Source: Adenophora triphylla var. japonica
Lineage: Eukaryota; Streptophyta; Magnoliopsida; Asterales; Campanulaceae
DNA: 64,000 nucleotides
Assembly: GCA_022495995.1 (NCBI GenBank)
Contig: JAFEMH010000522.1
Span: 197,001-261,000 of the forward strand
Direction: 5' to 3'
Shown here piece by piece: positions 21,257 through 32,223 of the stretch. The notes under the pieces are model-generated. The model was not told the origin of the DNA and searched no databases. It saw only the letters and a program-made list of their open reading frames with translations. Position numbers and translations under genes: made by a program. The stretch's first letter is position 1; each line of letters begins with the position of its first letter.

Positions 21257-22807
21257 ATGGCAAACTCAAAGACAATGACTACTGTTAACTATTCACACAT
21301 TCCAATCTTGGACGAAGACCACTTCGACATCTGAAAGTGCATAATGCTCATTCATTTGGAAACAATTGATGAGATGTTGGTGGAGTGCGTAATCAATGGC
21401 CCGTTTGTTCCCATGAAGGCCAACACTGATGCAACCACCAATACAGAAACTCCAGAGGTCAAAAAGCCTAAAGATGAGTGGTCGGATGAAGAGAAGAGAT
21501 TAGCTGCCTTGGACAGCAAGGCAAGGCACATCATTTCAGGAACCCTCCCCGTATCAACTCTACAGAAAGTGATGTACCTCAAAACCGCAGCGTATGTGGG
21601 ATGCCATATGTGAGCTACCTCGAAGGTGATGACGAATGCAAGGAAAGCAAATTATATGTCGTTGAAAGATCTTACAACAACTTCAACAGAAAATCCAACG
21701 AAACCTTGCGTCAAACCTACGACCGATGTGTTGAGGTAGTTAATGCTTGTAGATCTCTTGGCAAAACTTTAACCGATAAGGAAATCAATATGACTTTCCT
21801 CGCTGCTTTAGGTTCTAGATGCGTAAATAAGGCTACCTCTCTAGAAGACTCAAAAGTTTTGAATACTTGATCGTTATGTAACTTGTATGCAAACCTTAGA
21901 GTCTATGAGCTTAAATTAAATCATATTGAAGAGATTGAAGGAAAAACCAAATCGCTTTCCATGTCCGTCGTGGAACAAGAGGAGAAACCATCTACATCCA
22001 ATCAAACTGCAGATCCTTCCATATCAACCTCATCACTCATCGAGATGGATGATGATGATTTTGCCATGTTTGTAAAAAGATTTCAAAAGTTTAGAAAATC
22101 CTCAAAACCTTTTACAAAAACTTATTCAAAAGGCAAACCTCCTGCAATATTTTCTAAGGCTAGAGATACAAAGAAAAAGAGTGATCTAGTTTTCTACAAT
22201 TGTAGAAAACCTGGTCACTTTGCATCTGAGTGTCCAAAGCCCAAATATGAATACTTGAAAAAGAAAACCTCTCCTGTGAAATTTTCTCGTCGCAAGGGAA
22301 TGGTTGCTGAGGAGGAAGAGAATTCCAAGGAATTAGCAACTTGGATTGAAACGGATTCTGATGATGGAAGTGACGAAGAAACCGAAGAGGTTAATCTGCT
22401 TAGTTGCAGATGCTTCTGATGAATCAGATTCTGAGTCAGTCGAGTTGCAAGATATGGAGGAAGAAGAGATTTCTACAAAACTTCCAAATTTTAAGTTGGA
22501 TGATAATGTCAAACTTACTCCTAGCGTTAAGATAGGAAATTGTTCGTATTCTCGTCCCATTTTCTCTTCTAAAAATGCTCCACCTTCAAAAGCAATTCCA
22601 AATAAGAAAGTTTTGAAAAAGGTGGTGGAAGAAGTTTCTCTCTCGGAACAAGAAAGGATGTTTAAGGAAGCTGAAATGGTGATCCATCAATTCTCTAATC
22701 TTAAGAAAGCCTTACGCTTAGCTCATGCTGAACTTAATCTGTACAAGACGGAGAAAACAGTGATGAGGTCCGAAATTTCAAATCTTAAGGACCAAATCAA
22801 AAGATGA
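21257..22807 (+). pseudogene. Copia-2 gag, broken
   Basis: ATG at 21257 (MANSKTMTTVNYSHIPILDE), with a stop after about 25 codons and further frame changes near 21600, 21870 and 22400. Recognisable parts are the gag N-terminal region (21344-21613), an UBN2-like middle with RSYNNFNRKSNETLRQTYDR (21660-21730), an acidic linker, and a zinc knuckle at 22193-22237. That knuckle reads FYNCRKPGHFASEC, so its first cysteine is replaced by phenylalanine. A Glu/Lys-rich coiled-coil-like tail (22620-22800) follows. It is homologous to Copia-1 gag at 52726-54376. Confidence 0.82.
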
Positions 22808-24037
22808 CTCCTCTTGCCGATCAAAACCGCATCCTTGAGACTAAGGTTGCCGCACTTCAACTCCGGAATGATGACCGGTCACCCAACTCAACGATCGTCA
22901 AAAAATTATTGATGGGTGGCTCAAGTCAAAATCTTATGCGTAACAAATCATAGATACCCAATTACCCAGTGGAGTTACCGAGGGTATAGGATTTGGATCT
23001 GCCGAAGAAGAGAAGTGTGCATTCCGCAGTGAAAAGGATGAGGAAATTTTGAAACTAACTAAAGAAATTCCTAAGGGGAAGCATGCTAAAGGCAAGGGTA
23101 AAGGACAACAAATTAATTATGTCTACCCAAAAGGGAAGCAATATGGGAAGAACTCTCGATGAAGCCAAAGGATTCTCGAGAGTATAGCTTCGAGGAAATG
23201 GCTTATGGAATTGGCCGTATCCCCGCTCCAACCGCTTCGGTGGAAAAGGTGGTACCGGCAACTCTAAGGCCGACCGCGCATCTTCTTCGACCGCTCCTCC
23301 CGCCTTCAAAAGCAGGAATAGCATTCCTAGAAAATACGTGGTCAAACCAAAGCCAGCCCTTTGTCAAAGGCCGCAACCGCCTTCCCAAACCGCATGCAAC
23401 TCCTAAGAAGAGTAAGGAGTTAGTAAAACCTCATGATGCTTATAGCTTTTATAAATGCTCGTGTGTGATGGTTTAGGTCACAAGGCCGTTAATGCCTTTT
23501 GCGGTTCACATCCAATGCCAGAAGAGTAAACCTCCTTCGTCAAACAAGTGTGGGTCGTGAAGGGTTGCTAACTTCGTGACCCAAGGAATAAAGGGGGACC
23601 TCGTTCTTAATGTTTATATTTCAGGTCCTTCGCTTCATGGCCGGTCACTCCAAGGAAAATGAATGGTATCTTGACAAAGGGTCGCTCAAGACATATGACC
23701 GGAGATAGATCATTACTTGAAGATGTCATTGAAGCAAGTGGTCCTTCAGAACCTTTGGTGACAACAACAAAGGCAAGACCATTGGATATGGTGTTATAAG
23801 GAGAGGAAACCTAACCATTGAGAAGGTTTCTCTTGTTGAAGGACTCAAGCACAACCTCCTTTCAATTTCTCAATTCGCGACAAAGGAATGCTTTGCAACT
23901 TCACGTCATCAAATTGCTTTATCAAAGATAGCATTTCCGGAGTCACCCTACTCACAGGATTCGTAAGAGTAATATTTACATTATTGATCTAAATTCTGCA
24001 TGTAGTATTACTAATCTCTCGTTTTGTAGCTAAAAAT
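22808..24037 (+). pseudogene. Copia-2 gag tail and protease remnant
   Basis: The first 800 bp keep only short frames rich in Lys and Pro. The protease site region is at about 23655-23700, where WYLDKGS is followed by KTYDRR; the aspartic protease D-S/T-G signature reads D-K-G and the frame shifts just after it. Downstream, VSLVEGLKHNLLSISQFATK and later fragments follow the Copia protease-integrase order seen in Copia-1 (51191-51703). The active site appears lost. Confidence 0.7.
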
Positions 24038-24914
24038 GTGAGCGAAAATAGTTGGCTTTGGCACAAGAGGTTGAGCCACTTGAACTTCAAGTATCTTGCA
24101 AAGATTGGTAGGGAAAACCTCGTTCGTGGTTTACCTAAAGTGGCCGACCATCATCCGAGAAATGCAAATGCATGTCAACTTGGTAAGCAAGGCCGTCTTT
24201 CACCAAAGAAGACCGCTCCATCAACTTCAAGATGCTTACAATGCTTCACATAGATTTGTTTGGACCCGTAACCACCGCCAAAGATTGGAGGAAGTAGATA
24301 TACCTTAGTGGTGGTGGATGATTATTCAAGATATACGTGGGTTGAGATGATGATTTCCAAAGATGATTGCTATGATATTCTCACCGCACTTTTTAGACGA
24401 CACCAAACTCAAAAAGAAGACGACATCGTTAGTGTTCGATCGTATAATGGAACAGAATTCAAGAACAACGGTGTTGCTCAAGATTGTGATGACCATGGAA
24501 TTGATCACAATTTCTCAATCACTGTGTTCCACAACAAAATGGGGTTGTGGAAAGGAAGAATAGGACGTTGATTGAGGCCGGAAAGACAATGATATCTCAA
24601 GCGAAGCCCTCGCATTTTTGGGCCGAAGCAATCAACACAAAGATGCTTCACTCGTAACCGCTCCCTCATCAACAAAACCTATAACAAGACTCCCTATGAA
24701 GCTTTGGCGAGGAAGAACCCCCAACATTGCATTCTTCAAGATCTTTGGCCGCAAATGTTTTGTCCTCTACAACGGAAGAGAAAATAGAGGTAAATTCGGA
24801 GCCAAGGCCGACGAAGGTATTTTTGTTGGGTATGCTAAACATTCAAAAGCTTTTCGTGTTTTCAATAAAACTAGTTTAAAAATAGTTGAGTCTCGTCCAT
24901 GTTACTTTCGATGA
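24038..24914 (+). pseudogene. Copia-2 integrase remnant
   Basis: The zinc-binding N-terminus is at 24053-24200 (WHKRLSHLNFKYL ... ACQLGKQ). The core is at 24308-24571 in another frame (VVDDYSRYTWVEMM), where the second catalytic aspartate position reads tyrosine (RSYNGTEF). The segment that should contain the catalytic glutamate is scrambled. A C-terminal part is at 24780-24914 (NRGKFGAKADEGIFVGYAKH). Integration activity is not expected. Confidence 0.8.
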
Positions 24915-25339
24915 GCATTCTCTCCTTGAGCCACATTTGGCTCCAAATGTTGCCGATGATTTTGTTGAGCATAATGAAACAGTGAACCCTCTCAAACCGC
25001 ACCCGAACCTCAACCGCAAAATCCAAAGACTCCTCAACCGAAATTCCTCAAACCGCAGATTTGAAACCGCACCCGAAGTTCCTACTCCGTGATGCAACTC
25101 CTAGGGAAGAAGAAGTTGAGAATTCCCTATCCACTTATAGAACCTCTTCGTCAACTTACATTCCATGACTTCGCCGAAGGATCTAACGACGTTCCAATTG
25201 AAGATCTTCAAGAAACCTCGTCCAACCAGCACTTACCCCTGAGGTTCGTGAAGTCGCCAGTCACCCTCTCTCTAATGTGATTGGTGATCTGCTTTTCCTG
25301 TTCAAACAAGGAGATCAAACTATGACGAGCATAATTCCT
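24915..25339 (+). other. Copia-2 integrase-RT linker with AACCGC copies
   Basis: Low-complexity linker, normally Pro/Ser/Asn-rich in SIRE pol. It contains six AACCGC copies between 24995 and 25070. The segment 25049-25161 is duplicated at 19595-19707. Confidence 0.6.
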
Positions 25340-26319
25340 TGATATCTCAAATTGAACCCAAGAAGATTGATGAAGCACTCCAAGATTCCAGTTGGGTCGT
25401 TGCTATGCAAGAAGAACTCAACCAGTTTGAAAGATGCAAGGTCTGAACTTTGGTACCTAGACCTCAAGATCAAGGAGTGATAGGAACTAAGTGGGTATTT
25501 AGGAATAAGATGGACGAGAATGGAAGCATCACTAGGAATAAAGCAAGGTTGGTTGCACAAGGATATAGGCAAGAAGAAGGAATCGATTATGATGAAACCT
25601 TTGCTCCAGTTGCAAGATTGGAAGCTATCAGAATCTTCTTAGCCTACGCCTCTTTCAAGCATTTCAAGTTATATCAAATGGACGTGAAGAGTGCTTTCCT
25701 CAACGGTGAACTGCAAGAGACCGTGTATGTTGCCCAACCGCCTGGATTTGAAGACTCCAAATTTCCCAATCATGTCTACAAACTCCAGAAAGCTTTGTAT
25801 GGACTTAAGCAAGCTCCAAGAGCATGGTATGAGACTCTCTCTAAATTTTTACTAGAAAAAGGATTTAAACGCGGTAAAATCGATACAACTCTTTTTATTG
25901 CCAAATACAATGATCATACTTTACTTGTTCAAATATATGTTGATGATATCATTTTTGGTTCTACTAACGAGTTACTTTGTAAGCGTTTCGAGAAGCTAAT
26001 GAAAAGCAAGTTTGAGATGAGCATGATGGGAGAATTAACATTCTTCCTCGGGCTTCAAATCAAGCAATGCGAAGAAGGTATTTTCCTCAGCCAAGCCAAA
26101 TACACCAAGGAGCTAATAAAGAAGTTTGGATTAGAAAATGCTAAAGCATATGATACTCCAATGGCCACCGGCAATAAGCTAGATAAAGATCTCAAAGGTA
26201 AGAAAGTTGATCAAACTTTATATCGAGGTATGATCGGCTCATTACTTTATTTAACTGCTAGTAGGCCCGATATCATGTTTAGTGTCTCGCGTATGTGCAC
26301 GCTATCAAGCGCATCCTAG
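25340..26319 (+). CDS. Copia-2 reverse transcriptase (one in-frame stop near its start)
   Basis: The frame from about 25340 ([20 protein letters not shown]) has one stop at 25444-25446. It then runs open for 289 codons: [47 protein letters not shown] and the catalytic YVDD at residues 163-166 of the 25450 frame, ending in [15 protein letters not shown]. This is a complete Copia RT core and is much better preserved than the upstream half of the element. RT copies the element RNA into cDNA inside cytoplasmic particles. Confidence 0.88.
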
Positions 26320-26873
26320 AGAAGCACATCTAATTGCAAAGCGTATAATCCGCTATTTATCTCGGAACCACTAACCTTGGACTTTGGTATTCCAAAGATT
26401 CGAACTTCGATCTTGTAGGTTATTCGTATGCAGATTATGCAGCTTGTACTATTGACAGAAAAGCACTAGTGGTACTTGTCATTTCCTGAATAGACTAGTT
26501 GCTTGGGCCAGCAAGAAGCAAGCATCGCCAAAGTGTCAACCACAGAGGCCGAGTATATTGTCGCCGGTAGTTGTTGTCACAAATCCTTTGGATGAAGCAG
26601 CAGTTGGTGGACTATGGAATCCATGAAGGAAATTACCCTATCATGTGTGGCAACACTTCAACTATTTCAGTCTCCAACAACCCTGTCATGCATTCCAAGA
26701 CCAAGTATATAGATATCAAGTATCATTTCCTCAAAGACCATGTGGAGAAGAGGAATATCCATTTAGAGTACGTGGGGACAGACAACCAGATTGCTAATAT
26801 CCTCACCAAGGCTCTTGACTCCAAGAGATTTTCTTTTCTCAGAGGAGAAATGGGTATGCTTGAACTTAAATAA
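26320..26873 (+). pseudogene. Copia-2 RNase H
   Basis: The first half (26320-26570) is split by frame changes. The second half from 26571 is open for 100 codons, with MCGNTSTISVSNNPVMHSKT and HIDIKYHF-like KYIDIKYHFLKDHVEKRNIH and VGTDNQIANILTKAL, ending at TAA 26871-26873. This is the normal C-terminus of SIRE pol and serves as reference for the truncated Copia-1 domain at 2041. Confidence 0.85.
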
Positions 26874-27494
26874 ATTCCATACTTTTTATTTGCTAACTTG
26901 TGTGTTGAGTTTAGGTTGAAATTTCTATGGAGGATACAAACCTCATCCTTGTTGAACCGCGTGTACCAAATTGCATATAGTCCAACCGCCCTGCAGCCAA
27001 CCGCTTCATTCCAACCGCGTGATGCAGCTCAACCGCTTGGACCTCAACCGCGTTTCAACTTGGAGTAAATTCTAATTTATTACTTATGCTTATTTAAAAA
27101 AAAAACTGTTCAAATTCTTAGTATTTATTTTTCAGTCCTTATTTTTCTTTAAGGGTTTATTTGCAAATGTTTTCCCACGAAATTTTAAATTTTAAATGCA
27201 TTTAATGAAAAGGGAACATTGGCATTTAATGGGTTTCATGTCAGCCGTCATTGGTTGATGTGTTGAAGCTGAAAGGGTGTAACCTTTGTAATGATTCACC
27301 CTATGGGAAATTTAAATTGTCCCTTCAGCTGCCCAAGCCCAGTCATTTTCCTATAAATAGAAGACATACCCTCCTTTTCAACCTTTTCCAACTTCTATCT
27401 CTGACATTCGTACCTTCTGTCAGTTTTTTTTACCAACTCACCTTCTCTCTCTAACTCTCAAACTGTCTTAAAAGCTTTAAATCTCTTCAAATCA
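26874..27494 (+). other. Copia-2 spacer after pol, with AACCGC cluster and ORF2 promoter
   Basis: AACCGC occurs six times between 26956 and 27052. A TATA box (27351-27360) is followed by a CT-rich leader leading to the ATG at 27495. Confidence 0.7.
27351..27360 (+). promoter_or_regulatory. Internal TATA box upstream of Copia-2 ORF2
   Basis: CTATAAATAG, 135 bp upstream of the ORF2 ATG and followed by a pyrimidine-rich leader. The arrangement matches Copia-1 at 1387-1394. Confidence 0.6.
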
Positions 27495-30400
27495 ATGGCT
27501 CCCAAACAACCTATCTTCGACATGGTATGATTTTCTAACCCTAAATCTTCTTAATATTCTGCAAATCATCCCTTAGAACTGCCATTGATGAACTTTGAAG
27601 GTTTCGAACCATTGAAACTGATTTTTGCTCATATGTTCTTCATTTCTTGATCATTTTGCATGAAATTAGTTAGGTTATGCTCGGATTATGTTTATGATTC
27701 AGATTATCAACTTTGTTTCATGATCAATACACATCTTGAGCACTGATTTTGAACTTTTGAAATTTTCATTTTCGAAACCCACTTTCTGATTTTTGCCTTT
27801 TCTGGGTGATTCTGAGTAAAGTAGTAATTTTTATTGGTATATTATTGATCTACTGCTCAATGTGATCATTTTGACATATTATTTGTTCATTTTGGTTAAC
27901 TTTCATTAAATCTCTGTTCTTGGTGTTCTTCGTGTTCTTCATGCACTCATGTGACTGTTCATCATCATTTTCAGAAATTTCTTATGTTTTGGTTTGACCT
28001 AACTTTCAATCTTGTTTTTCCTAACTTAGAAATTTTTTGGAAATTTTGGATTTTGATTTGCATGTTTGAACCGCTTCATTGTAAATCGCATGCTACTTTG
28101 AAACCGCACATGTAAGTGCCTATCCTTGTGTTTCAAACCTCATGTGTTTTATGGTCATTCAACCTCTCGATAAGAATCGCATGCCATGTTTTCAAAACCG
28201 CATCGATATATATCTTTCGAAACCGCATGCTAGAAAAATACTTAAGTATTACTAAGTATATAGGCTGGAAACCAAGAACTTCCTCTCTAAGCACCGCTTG
28301 CAGTGTGGGATAACTTTGGATTACAATGCCACGTACTAAGTAAAATATGCTTATGTGTTTTTCCTATTTGTTTTCCTACTTGTATTCACAATTTGCTTGA
28401 GGTTTGGATATTATCATTTCCAAAACCGCACTATTGCCAACCGCATGTGTGCACCAAACCGCTTGTAAAATGTGATTTTATTAAATTGTTCTAACTTGAG
28501 TGTTTTCTTTGTAGAATACCAAATACTTTTTACCAGGATGGGAGATCAATGAACCATAACTGAAGTCTGATGCTCTTGGAAGGGAGATGATCAGGAAAAT
28601 GGAAGCTTCTGGAATCCTGCCTCTATTCAACAAGAAGCAAACCTACACCATCCCTCTCTTCATAGATCAATTCTACTCAACCGTAGTGCGTGGAGAGAGA
28701 GTGCTTTCTGATGGGAAGAAGATCCCCAGTTTGGTGGGAGTTGTTGAAGGATTCAAGGTTGAGATTGATTACCTGGACATCAGAAGTACATATGATTTCC
28801 ATGTATCTGGTGCTCCTATTGAGGTATCCAAAGAAGTCCAGGATGCCACCTGCTCAACCCTCACTGGAACCCTTGATTCACTCTCTGGTTATTACAAGAA
28901 GAAGCCTAGGAGAGAGTTTGGAGAATTGATGAGCCATCTTTACTATTTGGTTGGGAAGTCTGTATGTGGCAAGACTGGAAACCACAAAAACTTCACCTCA
29001 CAGCAGTGGCAGTATTGCTGTGCCATCTACAATGGCATGAAGCTCCATTGGCCCAAGATTTTGATGAGAGAGCTTGCCAGCAGCATTGATGCTTATCAGT
29101 TGAAGACTAAGGATGTGCATACCAGATGGAGACCTTTTGGTAGATTGCTAACCGCCATCTTTGCCAACTACCAGCATTTGGAAGACATGAGAACTACTAC
29201 TCCTGACATCTGTTTTCACTGGGGTATTGAAGAAACTTTTGGACTCAAGGTTTGCCATAACTTCAGGTTTTCATTTGGCAATGATGACTACAGAGCCCTC
29301 TATGATGCTGATACCTTTCAACCAAAGGAACATTTTGTGAAAATGACCCCCTGCAACCGCAGTGACAACATTAGGTAAGGCTTTAAAGAAGGTATCAAGG
29401 AAAAGAAAAACTATTGAAGAACCGCTCCCCAAGAAAACTAGAACCGCACCTACTAAACCGCGTGGTGCTCCTGGAGCTGGTCCAAGTAAGAAAGGAAAAG
29501 AGAAGTTCAATCTTCTGGATGAGATTGCAGAAGAAGAAGAAGATGAAGAAGATGCAACCATCCCACCTTTGGTTGCTAGAGCTAAGAAGGCCAAGCAAAC
29601 TAAGGAAACTTTGGCCAAGATGACTGATGAAGATCTGACCGCCTTCTACAAGGCAGAGATTGAAAGGATAGAGAGAGAAAGAGCTGAGAAGGGTGCATCT
29701 AAAGGAAAAACCAAGGAACCCATTCCCCAACAGCCTCCTTCTCAACCGCCCCAAACCCAACCTCTTAACCAAACTCCCTCTCAATCCCCTGTTCACTCTC
29801 ATCATTCCTCCCCAGCCAAATCCCCTTCACCTAGACCGCCTTCTCCTCCTCAACCGCAAAGAGCAGCAACCGCTCAGGGGGAGAAGCCAAAAAGACTTAA
29901 ACAATTGGCCCAGAAAAAGACCCCAACCAAAGGACCCAAACGGTTTCTGCACCGAGTAGCCAAACAACCTACTCCTTCTCCACCTTCATCCCATTCCTCT
30001 TCCCATTCCCCATCCCATTCATCTACCAAATCCCATTCTTCCTCTAGCCAAAACAGAACCCCAACTCCCTCACCTCAACGTTCCAACCGCTCAAATTCCC
30101 CTCCTTACTCCAACCACGCTCAGTCACCTCCTTATTCTCATCACACTCCAGCCGTCTCCATTTATAACCTAAACCGCGATCCAACTCCTTCTCCTGACCG
30201 CGTCAATACACCTCCTCCTCCTCCTGAAAATTCTCCCCAACAACACCGAACCCCTTCTCCAAACCGCGTTCATACTCCACCTCCTCCAAATTCTCCTATC
30301 CCTGAGAACTCCCCTCATCAACAGAAATCCCCTTCTGTTGAAGTTCACACTACTAGCTCCTCCTCTAATTCCAACCCTGTTACTTCTGGAATCCCTACTT

Positions 30401-31713
30401 CTAACATTCCACCTCCTCCAACCGCACCAATTTCAACCGCACAAATTTCTTTACCCCAAACACAACCTATTCCTCCCTTAACCGCTTCACCATACACTGT
30501 CCCAGCCAGCCGCCTTTTCCAAACCCTTCTAAATCCATTACCTCAAACCGCCCCTACAACTCAATCTCAACCGCCTCCCTCAGTTACCCAAATTCCATCC
30601 ATTCCAACCGCCCTTTCTGACTACCTCCAAATTCTGTCCACCCTCCAACTTATTCAATCACAGTTGGTTGTAAACCAAGGGCACATGCTAAAACTTACTG
30701 AATCCAACATTGCCCTGGCTGCCTCCAATTCATCCCTTGAAGCCTCCAACCGCACTCTTCTTTCCAAGGTGGACTCTCAAACCACTGAACTGGCAATCAT
30801 GAAAGCCCAATTGATTGATGCCATTAAGGGGGAGAGAGTTTCCACATTTCAAACCACCTCAACAACCCAGACCGCTGAAGCTGTCAAAACCGCAGCTACA
30901 GAGTGTTTTCAAGGCTTTAAAGAAGACTTAGCCAGAGGAGTGCTTAGAGCCATGGGTGATGCTGTTTCAAAGACCCAACTTCAAGAGATGCTCTCCAACC
31001 TTTCTAATGAGTTTGTCTCTTCCACCAACTCTGCTCTGGTATCTTTCATGAAAACCCTTCAAGAAACCCAACCGCAACAAGCCTCAACCTCAGCCGCTCC
31101 TTCTCAAACCGCTCTTAATGACCTGGAGTTGAAGATTCTTTCTGAGCTGGACTCCCTAAAAGATAGAATAAATGTTGATCTTAACATTGTGGGAGACAGA
31201 CTCAAGGAGCAAATTAAATCTTTTGATGATGACATTTCCTTTAGATTTGAGAACCTCAAGGCTGGATTCAATCTCAAGCTTGACAACTCCATCAAGGATT
31301 TGAGATCCTCTCTGAACGTTTCGGTTGATCTGGATCCCTTGAAAGATGCTCTCTCCAATAAAACCGAAGCAATTCAGAATGAAATCTTCACTTTTTACAA
31401 CTCTCTCAAAGCTTGCATTGAATCCTTCACAACTGAGATCAAGGAAAGTGTTGCTGCCAACACCAGATCAGTTGATGCTGTAGGCTCAACCGCTGCTCAA
31501 TTCGTGACCACACTTAGAGTAGTTGAGACCACTCTTGGAAGACAATCTGAAGATGTCAGAGCCCTTAGAAGAATCATCAGAGGAGAAAGCTCAGCCTTCA
31601 GACCTTCAGGACCGCAAGTGCCGAATCAAGAGGTGGACCAGCGTCGTGATCAACCCCGCCATCAACATCATCAGCAACAACCGCGTCAGCACTTGGACCG
31701 CTCTTCACTGTAA
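27495..31713 (+). pseudogene. Env-like ORF2 of Copia-2, probably spliced
   Basis: Exon 1 is 27495-27524 (MAPKQPIFDM) ending at a GT. The intron is 27525-28514 (990 bp) and exon 2 starts at 28515 after TTTCTTTGTAG, phase 0, in frame with the long ORF from 28587. Exon 2 has one stop at 28557-28559 and a one-base frame change between 29347 and 29378; after that it is open to TAA near 31713. The protein has a globular N-terminus (about 280 residues, unknown fold), a Lys-rich stretch with an acidic run (EEEEDEED), a Pro/Ser/His-rich middle of about 300 residues, and a C-terminal coiled-coil-like region (LSELDSLKDRINVDLNIVGD) with a Gln/His/Arg-rich tail. Position equals the SIRE env-like ORF. The N-terminal region may belong to the 'putative plant transposon protein' domain group. 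No convincing membrane segment is seen. Confidence 0.72.
27525..28514 (+). other. Predicted intron of Copia-2 ORF2
   Basis: GTATGA donor after MAPKQPIFDM and TTTCTTTGTAG acceptor; T-rich throughout with stops in all frames; phase preserved. It holds a cluster of AACCGC copies at 28069-28460. No interruption is seen at the same codon in Copia-1 ORF2. Confidence 0.6.
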
Positions 31714-32210
31714 TATCTTTCCTTTTTGCTGAACCTCTTTTGTTTTGTTGGATCGCACTCCATGTATTTTCTTTGTCCAACTTTTTGTTTTTGTAACCTT
31801 GTAATTTTCCTTCATTCCTGTACTTGTAATCATCTTAGGAATTAATGGAAATTGCATCATGGTTTCAAAACTTTGTTCATATCAAACTGCTTGTTTGCGG
31901 AACAATGAAATCGCATATGATTTATAACCTCATTCAAATATTTTCTAACTTAAACTCATATTTTTGAAATGAAGGTTAAACATTTAGTTTAAACCGCACT
32001 TTGAACTTAAACTCATATTTTTAAGTGCACTGAATGCATTTCTATACTTTCCATATTGTAAATGTTTATCTTTCAGATAGTATAGAAATCTATAGCTTAA
32101 GCTAAGTGTGTGCATTGACTTGGGACATGATTTACCATGTTAATTCTTATGGACATGTTTTTACCAAGTACAATGTTTGCTTTAGTTATAGTAGGTAATG
32201 GCATCAATCA
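31714..32210 (+). other. Copia-2 3' untranslated spacer
   Basis: AT-rich, no coding sequence recognised; one AACCGC copy near 31993. It leads to the polypurine tract. Confidence 0.6.
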
Positions 32211-32223
32211 AATAGGGGGAGAT
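32211..32223 (+). other. Copia-2 polypurine tract
   Basis: AATAGGGGGAGAT directly precedes the TG of the 3' LTR, as expected for priming plus-strand DNA synthesis. Confidence 0.88.
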
